Shown here: one piece after another, positions 18,397 through 27,386 of the stretch | Layout: each line of letters starts with the position of its first letter | How positions within the stretch are numbered: position 1 is the stretch's first letter | Assembly: GCF_001512295.1 (NCBI RefSeq) | Contig: NZ_LNUP01000002.1 | Location: 232,568-296,567 of the forward strand | Direction: 5' to 3' | Origin: Pseudomonas sp. EpS/L25 | GTDB taxonomy: Bacteria; Pseudomonadota; Gammaproteobacteria; Pseudomonadales; Pseudomonadaceae | DNA length: 64,000 nt | Program-made: the position numbers and the translations under genes | Notes under the pieces: model-generated | Databases searched by the model: none | What the model was told of the DNA's origin: nothing | What the model saw: only the letters and a program-made list of their open reading frames with translations

Positions 18397-19053
18397 TCAG
18401 GACGGGAAGGAGGCGGTGAGGGTGGTCAGCAGGCGCTGGCGCGCCAGGCTGTCGGCGGCGGAGATACCGGTGCGGTTGGCGATGCGCCGGACGAGGTAGT
18501 GCTCGCAGAAGGCTTCCAGCTGCTCCAGCACTGCCAGGGTCTGGCCTGCGCTGGCGCCGTAGCAGAGCACCCCGTGATTGCGCAGCAGATAGGCCGGGCT
18601 CTCGGCGGTCAGGGCGCGATCCAGGCGCTTGGCCAGCCAGCCGGTGCCGGACGGGGCATAGCCCACCAGTGGCAGCCGGCGGCCCAGCTCGGGCCAGCGC
18701 CCGGGATCGTCGATGGTCAGCGCCTCGCCCAGCAGGGTGCAGGCACTGGCCAGCGGCTGGTGGGTATGCAGGCTGCACCCCACGGCGGGAAAGCGCCGCA
18801 GTACCCGGGCATGCAGCCCGGTTTCCACCGAGGGCGCGCGGTTGCCTTCGAGCGGCTGCAGATCGGCCAGGCGCAGGATGCAGACGTCGTTCGGGCGCAT
18901 CTGGTAGTAGTCGAGGGCGGACGGAGTGACCGCGATGCGCTGGGCGTCTACCCGTAGCGCCAGGTTGCCGCCGGTGGCGGCGAAGAAGCCGCGGCGCACC
19001 AGGTGCAGGCAGAGGTCCACCACCTGTTCGCGCACATCGAGGGTATCGCTCAT
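18397..19053 (-). CDS. class II aldolase (fuculose-phosphate-aldolase-like)
   Basis: A 218-residue zinc aldolase or dehydratase of the FucA/AraD/MtnB fold. The ATGGNLA loop binds the substrate phosphate, the catalytic acid lies in SVETGLHA, the metal histidines in CSLHTHQPLASA, and the third histidine in LLRNHGVLCYG. All active-site residues expected are present, unlike its paralogue downstream. Its start overlaps the stop of the FGGY kinase gene (ATGA), strongly implying that it acts on the kinase's product, cleaving a sugar phosphate to a triose phosphate and an aldehyde. Dehydration in the manner of MtnB is the main alternative. Confidence 0.86.
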   Translation of the reverse strand: MSDTLDVREQVVDLCLHLVRRGFFAATGGNLALRVDAQRIAVTPSALDYYQMRPNDVCILRLADLQPLEGNRAPSVETGLHARVLRRFPAVGCSLHTHQPLASACTLLGEALTIDDPGRWPELGRRLPLVGYAPSGTGWLAKRLDRALTAESPAYLLRNHGVLCYGASAGQTLAVLEQLEAFCEHYLVRRIANRTGISAADSLARQRLLTTLTASFPS

Positions 19054-20684
19054 GGTCGGGCTCCCTGGTTGGGGTTGAGCCGCCGGTACAGCGGCGCCAG
19101 GCGCCGGCGGACTTCGAGAAAGGTGGCGTAGCTGTCGTCGTAGCGCGCCCGCGCCTGGGGGCAGGGCTCATAGAGGCGGGGCGGCCGTTGCAGCGCGGGC
19201 ACGTCGCTGAAGGCGAGGGCGCCGATGCCGGCGGCGGCGATGTAGGCCGAGCCCCGGGCATTGGCCTGGATGGGCGCCGCGGGTTGGGCGATCACCTGGC
19301 CGGTGACGTCGGCCATGATCTGGCACCAGAGATTGGACTGGGCGCCGCCGCCTACCGCGGTGATCCGCTCCGGTCGGCGGCCGAGGAAGCGGCCGAAGGG
19401 CTCCAGCATCCAGCGGGTGTTGAGCGCCACCCCTTCGAGGAAGGCGCGGATGATGTCTTCGCGGGTGTGCTCCAGCGACAGGTTGATCAGCGCCGCGCGC
19501 AGGCTGGGATCGTCCACCGGGCTGCGCTCGCCATACAGCCAGGGGGTGTAGAGCAGGCCGCGGGCGCCCGGCGGTACGCGGGCGGCGATGCGGTCGAGCA
19601 GGGCATAGAGATCCGGGTGCTGCTCGTCGCTGAGCAATTCGTCCGGGTGGTAGAGCACCTTGTCGCGCAGGAAGGACAGGTTGGCGCCCGCCGCGGTCTG
19701 CAGCGCCATGGCCAGGTAGCGACCCTTGACCGCGCTGGGCACGGCGGCCATGTGGCGCAGGACATCGGACTTCTTGAAGGGCACATGGGCGCCCAGCCAG
19801 GAGGAGGTGCCGAGGTAGAGGTGCGGGGCGAAATCTTCCACCGCCGAGCCCACCGCCACCGCCGAGGTGTCCACCGAGCCGGCCACCACCGGGGTGCTGC
19901 GTGGCAGGCCGAGCTGGTCGGCCACCGCGCCGGTCAGGGTGCCGATCACCTCCGCCGAATCCACCAGGTCGGGCAGCTTGTCGCGGTCGAAGCCCAGGGT
20001 GCGGATCAGCCCGGCGTCGTACTTCACCTGGCGGGAATCGCGATTGTCGGTGATCCAGGCGGTGCAGATGGAGTCCGCCGTGGCGCAGCAACGCCCGGTC
20101 AGGCGCAGATTCATGAAGTCGAGGACGTTGAGAAACTTCACCGTCCGCGCGTAGCGCTCCGGCTGGTGGTCCTGCAGATAGGCGATATGGCCGGCGGAGT
20201 CCTTGCCCGACAGCGAGGGCGCACCGCCGGTCAGGCGAATCCAGCGCCACAGCTTGAAGGGTGAGTAGCCGGCCACCTTCAGTCGCCCCCCACCGACCCG
20301 GCGCGCCACCGACTCGGCGCCGCGCATGTCCAGCCAGAGCAGCGCGCGGCCCAGGGCCTGGCCATTCGCATCGACGCAGACCGTGCCTTCGGTCTGGGTG
20401 GAGCAACACACCGCCACCACCCGCCGTCGACGCGCCGGATCGGCGGCCAGCAATTCGCCGGCGCCGCGCAGGAAGGCCTGCCACCAGTCTTCCGGTTCCT
20501 GCTCGGCGCTGTGGCCCTCGACGTGCAGGGCGACGCCATGGAAGGTCCAGGCGACCACTTCGCCGCCGAGGGTGACCAGGGCGCTCTTGCAGCCGGAGGT
20601 GCCGAGGTCCACCACCAGCACCAGACCATCGAGGGCGGTGGCCTGGACCGGGGCGGGCGGCGTGGCGAAGACGTGAGGTTTCAT
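19050..20684 (-). CDS. FGGY-family carbohydrate kinase (xylulokinase-like)
   Basis: A 544-residue kinase with the actin-like ATPase fold. The N-terminal phosphate motif is DLGTSGCKSALV; later segments AGSVDTSAVAVGSAV and GGGAQSNLWCQIMADVTG fit the FGGY family, nearest to xylulokinase-like members. It would phosphorylate a sugar or polyol so that the coupled aldolase can cleave it. It lies 12 bases after the TorF porin gene and overlaps the aldolase gene. Length is about 50 residues over E. coli XylB. The substrate cannot be named; no isomerase for xylose is nearby. Confidence 0.88.
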   Translation of the reverse strand: MKPHVFATPPAPVQATALDGLVLVVDLGTSGCKSALVTLGGEVVAWTFHGVALHVEGHSAEQEPEDWWQAFLRGAGELLAADPARRRRVVAVCCSTQTEGTVCVDANGQALGRALLWLDMRGAESVARRVGGGRLKVAGYSPFKLWRWIRLTGGAPSLSGKDSAGHIAYLQDHQPERYARTVKFLNVLDFMNLRLTGRCCATADSICTAWITDNRDSRQVKYDAGLIRTLGFDRDKLPDLVDSAEVIGTLTGAVADQLGLPRSTPVVAGSVDTSAVAVGSAVEDFAPHLYLGTSSWLGAHVPFKKSDVLRHMAAVPSAVKGRYLAMALQTAAGANLSFLRDKVLYHPDELLSDEQHPDLYALLDRIAARVPPGARGLLYTPWLYGERSPVDDPSLRAALINLSLEHTREDIIRAFLEGVALNTRWMLEPFGRFLGRRPERITAVGGGAQSNLWCQIMADVTGQVIAQPAAPIQANARGSAYIAAAGIGALAFSDVPALQRPPRLYEPCPQARARYDDSYATFLEVRRRLAPLYRRLNPNQGARP

Positions 20685-20696
20685 GGGCGCCGACTC

Positions 20697-21581
20697 TCAG
20701 AATGGACGGGCCACGGACAGCACCCAGCGGGCCTCGTCCGTCGCGCGCTGATGGTCACCGTCTTCGGCGATGTAGAGTTCGCGCGCCCGGGTATGGGGAC
20801 TGACGTAGTCCAGTCCGAAGTCGAAGCCCCAGTGGCGATGCACCAGCCCGACCCCGTAGTCGCTGAAGTTGGCCTCGGAGAAGTGGCGGATCTGCTGGTA
20901 GCCGGCGTGCAGCTTGAGGCTGGTGCGCGGCGTCAGCTCGTAGCGATAGTCCAGGTCGTAGAGCAGGCTGCCGCGGGAGTCGTGGTCACCCTTGGCATAG
21001 CACTCCAGGCCCTTGGTAGGGTCGGCGTTGAATTGCAGCTGGGCGCCGCAGACCCCGGCGGTGTTGGCGCCGCGGTAGTTTTCCGAGAGCACGTCGAGGA
21101 TGCGACCCTGGAGGGCGCCATAGCCGATTTCCAGTACGGCGAACTGGCTGTTGTAGTTGGTGCTGTGGACTCCCCCTGGCTCGCCGGTCTCCGGATCGAT
21201 ACGACTGGGCGCCCTGAAGTGGGCACCGGGAAAGAATTCCCCGGCCAGGCCGACGCCGAAGTGCCAGGCCTCCGGGTCGCCGAATCTATAGCCACCGGCC
21301 AGCAGCACGCTGGCGCCGTCGCCGTCGAGAAACTGCTTCTTGCTCACGGTGCCGAATTCGGCCAGGCCGATCAGGCCACTCTCGTGGGCCAGTTCCAGGG
21401 TGACCTTGGCCCCCGGGCGATTGAGCGAATCGGAGATGCCGCGGGTGCGGACATCCGAGAGCAGCCGCGAGGTCACGGTCAGGGAATAGCTGGCCAGGTC
21501 ATCGTCGGCCTGGGCCGCTGCGCTGGCGAACGCCAGGCACGCTAGGGCCGCCGCCTGGGCGCGGTGAAGGGTCCGGTTCAT
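20697..21581 (-). CDS. TorF-family putative outer-membrane porin
   Basis: A 294-residue protein with a signal peptide (about 1-25, ending AAAQA) and alternating amphipathic strands. It ends in Phe, the usual beta-barrel assembly signal. The segment SYSLTVTSRLLSDVRTRGIS is typical of the TorF family (conserved hypothetical family TIGR02001). It is expected to form a small outer-membrane barrel. Its position 12 bases before the kinase gene suggests entry of the operon's substrate through the outer membrane. I infer the transport role from context only. Confidence 0.83.
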   Translation of the reverse strand: MNRTLHRAQAAALACLAFASAAAQADDDLASYSLTVTSRLLSDVRTRGISDSLNRPGAKVTLELAHESGLIGLAEFGTVSKKQFLDGDGASVLLAGGYRFGDPEAWHFGVGLAGEFFPGAHFRAPSRIDPETGEPGGVHSTNYNSQFAVLEIGYGALQGRILDVLSENYRGANTAGVCGAQLQFNADPTKGLECYAKGDHDSRGSLLYDLDYRYELTPRTSLKLHAGYQQIRHFSEANFSDYGVGLVHRHWGFDFGLDYVSPHTRARELYIAEDGDHQRATDEARWVLSVARPF

Positions 21582-21602
21582 GGGGTCGCTCCTGGCGGTG
21601 GC

Positions 21603-22022
21603 TTAGCTGCAGCGGGGACTGGTGGGCAGGGCGCTCAAGGGGGTCAGCTGTTCGGTCTTGCCGAGTACCTCGGTGCCGACGTAGGCACGGATGTTCAGGT
21701 CGTCGCCCTTGCGGCGGACGTAACCCTTGTACTTCTTCCCATCGCGGGGATCGAATACCCAGCCGTCACGCCAGGTGCCTTCATCGTTGCGGGTCATCTG
21801 CAGGATGCGCGTACCGCAGGTATCGTGGGCGTTGCCGGCGTCCTTGTCCCAGACGATGGTGCCGCACAGGGCTGCGGCGTTGTCCGGGCAGGGCTCCACG
21901 CGGACCGCCGCGCCCTGGTCGGCCGTGAGCCATAGGCCCTGGACCGGCGTGGGGCTCGCCGCCTGGGCGAGGGGGAGCTGGGCGACGAGAAGGAAAGCTG
22001 CAAGCGCGAAGGACGATTTCAT
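21603..22022 (-). CDS. DUF2147-domain secreted protein
   Basis: A 139-residue protein with a signal peptide (residues 1-21, ending AQA) and a DUF2147 core: VQGLWLTADQGAAVRVEPC near the start, GTIVWDKDAGNAHDTCG, and the GKKYKGYVRRKGDDLNIRAYVG segment. It has four or more cysteines and should be periplasmic. The family's role is not established. It is the first gene of the eight-gene leftward operon, 22 bases before the porin gene, and the putative TetR operator lies directly upstream of it. Confidence 0.85.
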   Translation of the reverse strand: MKSSFALAAFLLVAQLPLAQAASPTPVQGLWLTADQGAAVRVEPCPDNAAALCGTIVWDKDAGNAHDTCGTRILQMTRNDEGTWRDGWVFDPRDGKKYKGYVRRKGDDLNIRAYVGTEVLGKTEQLTPLSALPTSPRCS

Positions 22023-22104
22023 GGTGAGACTCCCGCTGATTGTTGTGGTTGTGGCTGGAGGCAGTTCAAGGTCGTTCTAGCTGTTATGATAGTCATCGCT
22101 ACAC

Positions 22105-22120
22105 GATAGTTATAACTATC
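22105..22120. promoter_or_regulatory. palindromic operator between tetR and the leftward operon
   Basis: Perfect 16-bp palindrome GATAGTTATAACTATC in the 145-base divergent gap. A further pair ATGATAG (22086) and CTATCAT (22116) brackets it, so the GATAG element occurs three times. AT-rich against the surrounding GC-rich DNA. Best explained as the binding site of the adjacent TetR, acting on both directions. Confidence 0.7.
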
Positions 22121-22167
22121 ATTTTTGTGCCTCGCAAGGGGTTTTTCCGTCTCATTAGGAAGCGTTC

Positions 22168-22815
22168 ATGGCTGCCAAAGATCCTGCGTCAACGTCTCGC
22201 GCCACGCCCAAGGCCCGCCCCAGTCAGCAGCGCGCGGCGGAAACCTATGAGCGCATCCTCGCCGCGGCCGCCGAGGTCCTCCGCGAGGTCGGCATCGAAC
22301 GCCTATCCACCAATCTGGTCTGCGAGTGCGCAGGGCTGACCCCCCCCGCGCTGTATCGCTACTTCCCCAACAAGTACGCGCTGCTGGAGGAACTGGGTCG
22401 GCGTCTGCTGGAGAAGCAGAACGCGCAGATCGCCCCCTGGATCGATCCGCAGTTGCTGGCCGGGCCCCTGGAGCCGGTGGAAGAGGCTCTGACGGGCCTG
22501 TTGCTGGACACCTACCGCGTCACCGCGGAGACGCCGGGAGGGATGTGGATTCTCAAGGCGTTGCGCGCCGTACCGTCGCTCGAGCACGTGCGGCTCGATT
22601 CGCACCGCCGGGTGGCGGCGCAGCAGGCCGAGTTGCTCACGGTCATCCTGCCGAACGTGCCGGCGAAGGACATCGCCCAGGTCTCGCGCATCGTGGTCGA
22701 GCTGATCCACTCCACCGTGGAGCTGCTGTTCGACGAGGAACTGCCGGCGCAGAGCACCTGCCGCACGGTGTCGGCCATGCTGACCGGGCATCTGCAGCGG
22801 CTACGGGGTGGATGA
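22168..22815 (+). CDS. TetR-family regulator
   Basis: A 215-residue TetR protein. A polar, proline-rich 20-residue leader precedes the helix-turn-helix, whose recognition segment is GLTPPALYRYFPNKYALLEEL (about residues 50-70). The ligand half is helical and without informative residues. AGGAAG precedes the ATG. Divergent arrangement and the palindrome between make it the likely repressor of the DUF2147-porin-kinase-aldolase operon, and the operon's substrate or a phosphorylated product the likely inducer. Confidence 0.86.
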   Translation: MAAKDPASTSRATPKARPSQQRAAETYERILAAAAEVLREVGIERLSTNLVCECAGLTPPALYRYFPNKYALLEELGRRLLEKQNAQIAPWIDPQLLAGPLEPVEEALTGLLLDTYRVTAETPGGMWILKALRAVPSLEHVRLDSHRRVAAQQAELLTVILPNVPAKDIAQVSRIVVELIHSTVELLFDEELPAQSTCRTVSAMLTGHLQRLRGG

Positions 22816-22837
22816 GGCTGCCGAACCTTATCCCTGG

Positions 22838-23431
22838 CTACCTGGCGATAGCCGCCTCGATATCCTTGAACTCCACCACCCGGACATAGGGGGCAATCTC
22901 GCCACTGATGGAAAAGTGGGCGCCGATCACGGTGACTTCGACGCCCTCGTTCTCCACCAGATACTGGACGACCTCATGGAAGTCGCCATCGCCCGCGACG
23001 AGGTACAGCTTCTTCCAGCCGCGCTTCGCGTGGGAGCGCATCAGGTTGAACGCCAGGCCCACATCGACGCCTTTCTGACTTTTGGTCGTGTACTGCTCGC
23101 CCGTCACGGGATGCAGTATCGGCCCCCCGCCCGCCGATGCGGGCCATTCGTGGGCCTTGCTTTGCAGCCAGTAGAGCTTGACCCGCAACCCGGCCCCCTT
23201 GGGTGGGGCCGAGCTGAGAAACTTGTTGAAGCCGGTCTGGGCGATGGTCGGCGGGTCGCTGTCACAGTTGAAGTAGTAGGCGTCGCCGATGCGTTCGCCC
23301 GCATCTTCTTCGATGTATTGGCGCAGCTTGAGATAGTCGAATTTGGCGCCGGAGACGGAGCCGTTCCAGGCGCTCAAGGCGTAGGCGCCGTCGACGAACC
23401 AGGCCACACCCTGTTGCTTTGTCATTGCCAT
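22838..23431 (-). CDS. NYN-domain (PIN-like) protein, LabA/DUF88 type
   Basis: A 197-residue protein with the NYN ribonuclease-like fold. Acidic residues of the expected metal site are seen in WFVDGAYAL near residue 15, in QKGVDVGLAFNLM, and in LYLVAGDGDFHEVVQYL. These supply the Asp cluster of PIN/NYN nucleases. It is expected to be a cytoplasmic RNase or nucleotide-binding protein. It stands alone between a TetR gene and a chemoreceptor gene. The start (ATG at 23431) is uncertain: it has no clear ribosome site and the frame continues upstream. Confidence 0.75.
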   Translation of the reverse strand: MAMTKQQGVAWFVDGAYALSAWNGSVSGAKFDYLKLRQYIEEDAGERIGDAYYFNCDSDPPTIAQTGFNKFLSSAPPKGAGLRVKLYWLQSKAHEWPASAGGGPILHPVTGEQYTTKSQKGVDVGLAFNLMRSHAKRGWKKLYLVAGDGDFHEVVQYLVENEGVEVTVIGAHFSISGEIAPYVRVVEFKDIEAAIAR

Positions 23432-23591
23432 CGTATTGCGGGACCGAGCCTTGTAGCGTTGATGGGCATACACCCGCACGCGGGATGCGCAGTCGTACAT
23501 TGTGAGCGCAATTGCGTCTTCGCGCTGCACTTCCTGAGATCGACGGCCGGCAACTCCTGGTGAGCCGTCATTCGGCCGGGCGTCGCGACAC

Positions 23592-23627
23592 CCGGCGCGG
23601 GCGCTCCGCAAGAAGCGCCCGCGCCGG
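23592..23627 (-). terminator. strong hairpin after the chemoreceptor gene
   Basis: Perfect 14-bp GC-rich stem (CCGGCGCGGGCGCT paired with its complement) and an 8-base loop, 7 bases past the chemoreceptor stop. No T tract follows on the minus strand, so termination efficiency is unclear. Confidence 0.6.
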
Positions 23628-23633
23628 ACCCGA

Positions 23634-25595
23634 TCAGGCGACCCGGAAGCGCCCCACCAGCGATTGCTGCTGCTCGGCCAGGCGGGCCAGTTCGCGGCTG
23701 GTGACGGCGGTCTGCTCGGCACCGGCGCTGACCTGGATCACCAGGTCGTTGATGTCGTTGACATTGCGGCTGATCTCTTCGGCGACCTGGCTCTGCTGCT
23801 CGGCGGCCGAGGCCACCTGGATGTTGCGGTCGTTGATCAGGGTCACGCCCTCGGCGATCTCACCGAGCAGCTCGCCCGCGCGCACCACGTTGCTGGCGCC
23901 GGCCTGGACCTGGTTCAGGGTTTCCTGCATGGCCTGGGTGGCGCGATCGGAGCCGCTCTGCAGATGGGCGATCATCTGCTGGATGCTGCCGGTGGATTGC
24001 TGGGTTTTCTGTGCCAGGGAGCGCACCTCGTCGGCCACCACGGCGAAGCCACGACCGGCTTCGCCCGCCCGGGCGGCTTCGATGGCGGCGTTGAGCGCCA
24101 GCAGGTTGGTCTGCTCGGCGATGCCGCGGATGACGTCCAGTACCGAGGAGATGGCGTCACTTTCCTGCTTGAGTTCGGCGATGATCTCGGAGGTCCGCCC
24201 GGCTTGCACCGATAGCCCCTGCACCAGGCCGATGGTGGCCTGCAGTTCGCGGCGACCCTGGCTGGTGTTGCCTTCCACCTGGCGTGAGCCCTCGGCGGCT
24301 TCCGTGGTGCTGCGGGCGACGTCCTTGACCGTGGCGCTCATCTCGGCGATGGCGGTGGCCACCTGGTCGGTACCCAGGCGCTGCTGGGCGACGTTCTGGC
24401 TGGTCTGGATGGCCACTGCGGAGGCCTCTTCCGCGGCGGTGGCGACCTGCACGGTAGCGGCGCCGATCTCCTGGATCACCTGGCCGAGCTCCTGGCTCAT
24501 CAGGTTGAGGTTATTGGTGATGGTGCCGAATTCGTCCCGACCCTGGTAGGCGCAACGAGCGGTGAGGTCGCGGGTGGCCAGCCGGGTGAGGGTGCCGTTG
24601 ACCTGCTCCACGGCCTGCTTGATGTTGCGGATGATCACCCAGGCCAGCGCCGAGACGGCCAACAGCACCCCCAGCACCAGGCCCAGAGTGGTCCAGAGAT
24701 GGTGGCTGGCGCGGGCGCGGGCCTGCTCGGCGAGGGCGCCGACGCTGGTGCCCAGGTCGGCCTCCACCTTGCCCATCAGGTCGATGCGCTGGGTGGCGAG
24801 GTTGAACCAGTCCTCCGGCTTGATGCCGAGGGGGTCGCCCAGCGGGACGGTGAAGGCCAGCTGTTGCAGCCGACTGACTTCCAGGGCGCTGGGCTGCTTG
24901 AAGGTGTCCTCGAGCTCGCGGATGAAGTCGGGCGTGGCCTTGCGCTGGAAGGCGTCGGCGTAGGCGGAGAATTCGCCCAGGTTGCGGGCGAAGCGCGACA
25001 GCAGGCCGGCATCGAAGCGATTCTGGTTGAAGGCCAGGCCGAGCAGCACCCGCTCGCGACCGGCGCGTTCCTTCATCTCGACGAACAGATTGAGGGCACC
25101 CAGGGCGCGCAGGATGGCCGGATCGTTCACCCCGGCTTCGAGGGCGTGGGTGTAGCCGATCAGGGTCTTGATCAGGTCGGTGTAGGCGATGCCGGACTGG
25201 GTGCTGTTGAGGCTCAGGCCATCCACCTTGCTGCGCAGTTCGCGCAGGCCGTCCGTGGCACCCAGGGCGGTCTGGAGTTCGGCGTCGTCGCTGGTGGCCA
25301 GGGCGCGCAGGGCGGCCAGGGCCTGGTCGCTGTCCTGGCGGAAGGTCTTGAGCTTGTCCTGCATCGCCTTGCCGCCGCTGCCGAGGAACACGCCACTGGC
25401 GCCGCGTTCACGCTGCAGGCTGGTGACCACGGCGCTGATGCGCTGGGCCGTGGCACTGGCGGTCACGGTGTGCTCCATGTCCTTGAAGGTTTCGTAGCGG
25501 TCGGCGGTGTAGAGGCCCGAGACCACCAGGAAGCCAGCCAGGGGCAGGAGCAGGATCAGCAGGAGCTTGGTACTTAAGGGGGCATTCCTGAGCAT
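23634..25595 (-). CDS. methyl-accepting chemotaxis protein with NIT (nitrate/nitrite-sensing-like) domain
   Basis: A 653-residue transmembrane chemoreceptor. Helix 1 is at about residues 10-27, the periplasmic sensor spans about 35-300, helix 2 about 306-328, then a HAMP region and a methyl-accepting signalling domain with the highly conserved hairpin [32 protein letters not shown]. The sensor has the NIT-domain features [13 protein letters not shown] near its start and paired long helices, as in receptors of nitrate or nitrite. It lies next to the bd-oxidase operon. No C-terminal CheR-tethering pentapeptide is seen. The ligand is inferred from the domain. Confidence 0.9.
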   Translation of the reverse strand: MLRNAPLSTKLLLILLLPLAGFLVVSGLYTADRYETFKDMEHTVTASATAQRISAVVTSLQRERGASGVFLGSGGKAMQDKLKTFRQDSDQALAALRALATSDDAELQTALGATDGLRELRSKVDGLSLNSTQSGIAYTDLIKTLIGYTHALEAGVNDPAILRALGALNLFVEMKERAGRERVLLGLAFNQNRFDAGLLSRFARNLGEFSAYADAFQRKATPDFIRELEDTFKQPSALEVSRLQQLAFTVPLGDPLGIKPEDWFNLATQRIDLMGKVEADLGTSVGALAEQARARASHHLWTTLGLVLGVLLAVSALAWVIIRNIKQAVEQVNGTLTRLATRDLTARCAYQGRDEFGTITNNLNLMSQELGQVIQEIGAATVQVATAAEEASAVAIQTSQNVAQQRLGTDQVATAIAEMSATVKDVARSTTEAAEGSRQVEGNTSQGRRELQATIGLVQGLSVQAGRTSEIIAELKQESDAISSVLDVIRGIAEQTNLLALNAAIEAARAGEAGRGFAVVADEVRSLAQKTQQSTGSIQQMIAHLQSGSDRATQAMQETLNQVQAGASNVVRAGELLGEIAEGVTLINDRNIQVASAAEQQSQVAEEISRNVNDINDLVIQVSAGAEQTAVTSRELARLAEQQQSLVGRFRVA

Positions 25596-25774
25596 CGTGG
25601 ACTTCTCTGAGGCGTTCAGCGGGTACGCCGGCGGCAGGCGGGGAGCCGGCGTGGGCAGGATCGATTCCGGTTATGTCGGCACCTGCAGGCGAACCTTGAT
25701 AGTCAGATTATTCACCGGCGGGAGTGGAGCGGCACGCGGCGTGCGGCCAGGCGGTACGCCGGGTGATGAAGGCG

Positions 25775-25795
25775 GCGCCCGGGAAGGCCGGGCGC
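25775..25795 (-). terminator. hairpin after the bd-oxidase operon
   Basis: Perfect 8-bp stem (GCGCCCGG paired with CCGGGCGC) around a 5-base loop, 17 bases beyond the last cyd-operon stop on the minus strand. No T tract. It lies in the 216-base gap before the chemoreceptor gene. Confidence 0.45.
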
Positions 25796-25811
25796 TATCG
25801 TCGGACGTCAA

Positions 25812-26114
25812 TCAGCCCAGTTGCGCCTGGAAGAGCAGGGCATAGCCGAGCACCAGCAGCGGCCAGCCCAGCACCGGGCCGAACAGCAGGCGCCAGAGCC
25901 ACAGGCGCGGCATGAAGCCGACGCCATGCACCAGGCCGGCCGAGACGCCGAGCATCACCGCCATCAGCAGCGGATGGCTGTAGTGGCCGCTGGCGTCGAG
26001 CATCAGCCCGGGATGGATCAAGAGCAGCAGCGCCAGGGGCGCTGCCAGCAGCAGGGACAGCGCCCGCCCTAGCGGGTGGACGCGGGGCAGGGCTTCAGCA
26101 TTCGGCATCGTCAT
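25812..26114 (-). CDS. cyd operon YbgE-like membrane protein
   Basis: A 100-residue hydrophobic protein with about three transmembrane segments (LSLLLAAPLALLLLIHPGLM, a central AVMLGVSAGLVHGVGFMP, and a final LLFGPVLGWPLLVLGYALLF). Size, topology and place as the last gene after cydX match the YbgE-like proteins of cyd operons in proteobacteria. YbgE is linked to bd oxidase but its function is not settled. Its start overlaps the end of cydX by 20 bases, so translation is probably coupled. ATG at 26114 or 26108 are both possible. Confidence 0.78.
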   Translation of the reverse strand: MTMPNAEALPRVHPLGRALSLLLAAPLALLLLIHPGLMLDASGHYSHPLLMAVMLGVSAGLVHGVGFMPRLWLWRLLFGPVLGWPLLVLGYALLFQAQLG

Positions 26115-26211
26115 GGACGTCCAGCTCCCGGGTGCTTTCCAGCCAGAGGGCGTTGATGATGCCGAAGCTCGCGGCGAGCAGGACGCCGAGGATCCAGGTG
26201 AAGTACCACAT
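26095..26211 (-). CDS. cydX: cytochrome bd oxidase small subunit CydX
   Basis: A 38-residue single-helix protein starting MWYFTWILGVLLAASFGIIN, the hallmark N-terminus of CydX/CbdX. A short acidic tail ends HDDAEC. In E. coli, CydX binds the CydA subunit and stabilises the haem b595/d site. It starts 25 bases after cydB, with AGGAGA upstream, and overlaps the ybgE-like gene. It is too short to be found by ordinary ORF length cut-offs. Confidence 0.92.
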   Translation of the reverse strand: MWYFTWILGVLLAASFGIINALWLESTRELDVHDDAEC

Positions 26212-26236
26212 GGCAGGTCTCCTTGAGAGGGGCTGG

Positions 26237-27376
26237 TCAGTAGAGGCCGTGGGGATTGGCGTCGATGAAACGGTCGTCGACCTTGCCCCACATCCGTGCG
26301 TAGCTCCACAGGGTGTAGGCCAGGATCAGCGGCACGAAAATGGCCGCGGCGATGACCATGATGCCCAGCGTCTTGTGGCTGGAGACGGCGTCCCAGACGG
26401 TCAGGCTGGAGGCCGGGTCCAGGCTCGACGGCAGCACGAAGGGAAACAGCGCGCAGCCGGCGGTGGCGAGGGTGCCGACGATGGCCAGGGCCGTACCGGT
26501 GAAGGCTAGGCCTGCCTGGCGCCAGCTGCTGCCGAGCAGGGCCAGGATGCTGCCGAGGGCGGCCAGCACCGGCGCGAGCAGGGTCAGCGGCTGGGCATGG
26601 TAGTTGGCCAGCCAGCCCGGATTGCCGAGGGTCACCACCTTGTGCAGCGGATTCAGGGCGCTGCCCGGATCGCCCTGGCTGACCAGCAGGTAGCCGTCGA
26701 AGCTGGAGACCAGCCAGACGCCGGCCAGGCCGAAGGTGACGAGATGCAGCAGGGCGCACAGGCCGGTGGCGCGGCGGGCACGCTCGCCCAGGGCGTGGTG
26801 GGTGCGCAGCATCAGCCAACTGCCGCCATGGGCGCAGAGCATGGCCAGGCTGACCCCGCCACAGAGCAGGGCGAAGGGGTTGAGCAGGGCGAAGAAGCTG
26901 CCGTGGTAGCTGGATCTGAGGGTGTCGTCGAGCTGGAAGGGCAGGCCGGCGAAGAGATTGCCGAAGGCCACGCCGAACACCAGGGACGGTACCAGGCTAC
27001 CGGTGAACAGGCCCCAGTCCCAGGCGCTGCGCCAGCGGACGTCTTCCAGCTTGCTGCGGTAGTCGAAGCCCACCGGTCGCAGGAACAGCGCGAAGAGCAC
27101 CAGCAACAGCGCCCAGTAGAGCCCGGAGAAGGCGGTGGCATAGACCATCGGCCAGGCGGCGAAGAGGGCGCCGCCGGCGGTGATGAACCACACCTGGTTG
27201 CCGTCCCAGTGCGGCGCGATGCTGTTGATGGCGGCGCGGCGTTCCTTGTCGGTCTTGCCGATCAGGGGCATCAGGATCATGGCGCCCAGGTCGAAGCCGT
27301 CGGTGAGGGCGAAGCCGATCAGCAGCACGCCGATCAGCACCCACCAGGTGAGCTTGAGCACTTCATAGTCGAACAT
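26237..27376 (-). CDS. cydB: cytochrome bd ubiquinol oxidase subunit II
   Basis: A 379-residue polytopic membrane protein, subunit II of the quinol oxidase that reduces oxygen to water without proton pumping. The N-terminus MFDYEVLKLTWWVLIGVLLIGFALTDGFDLG and the HWDGNQVWFITAGGALFAAWP segment are diagnostic of the CydB family, and the 379-residue length equals that of E. coli CydB. It lies 10 bases after cydA. The close fit to E. coli, rather than to the shorter CioB of the cyanide-insensitive pseudomonad oxidase, is notable. Confidence 0.95.
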   Translation of the reverse strand: MFDYEVLKLTWWVLIGVLLIGFALTDGFDLGAMILMPLIGKTDKERRAAINSIAPHWDGNQVWFITAGGALFAAWPMVYATAFSGLYWALLLVLFALFLRPVGFDYRSKLEDVRWRSAWDWGLFTGSLVPSLVFGVAFGNLFAGLPFQLDDTLRSSYHGSFFALLNPFALLCGGVSLAMLCAHGGSWLMLRTHHALGERARRATGLCALLHLVTFGLAGVWLVSSFDGYLLVSQGDPGSALNPLHKVVTLGNPGWLANYHAQPLTLLAPVLAALGSILALLGSSWRQAGLAFTGTALAIVGTLATAGCALFPFVLPSSLDPASSLTVWDAVSSHKTLGIMVIAAAIFVPLILAYTLWSYARMWGKVDDRFIDANPHGLY

Positions 27377-27386
27377 GGCGGTCTCC

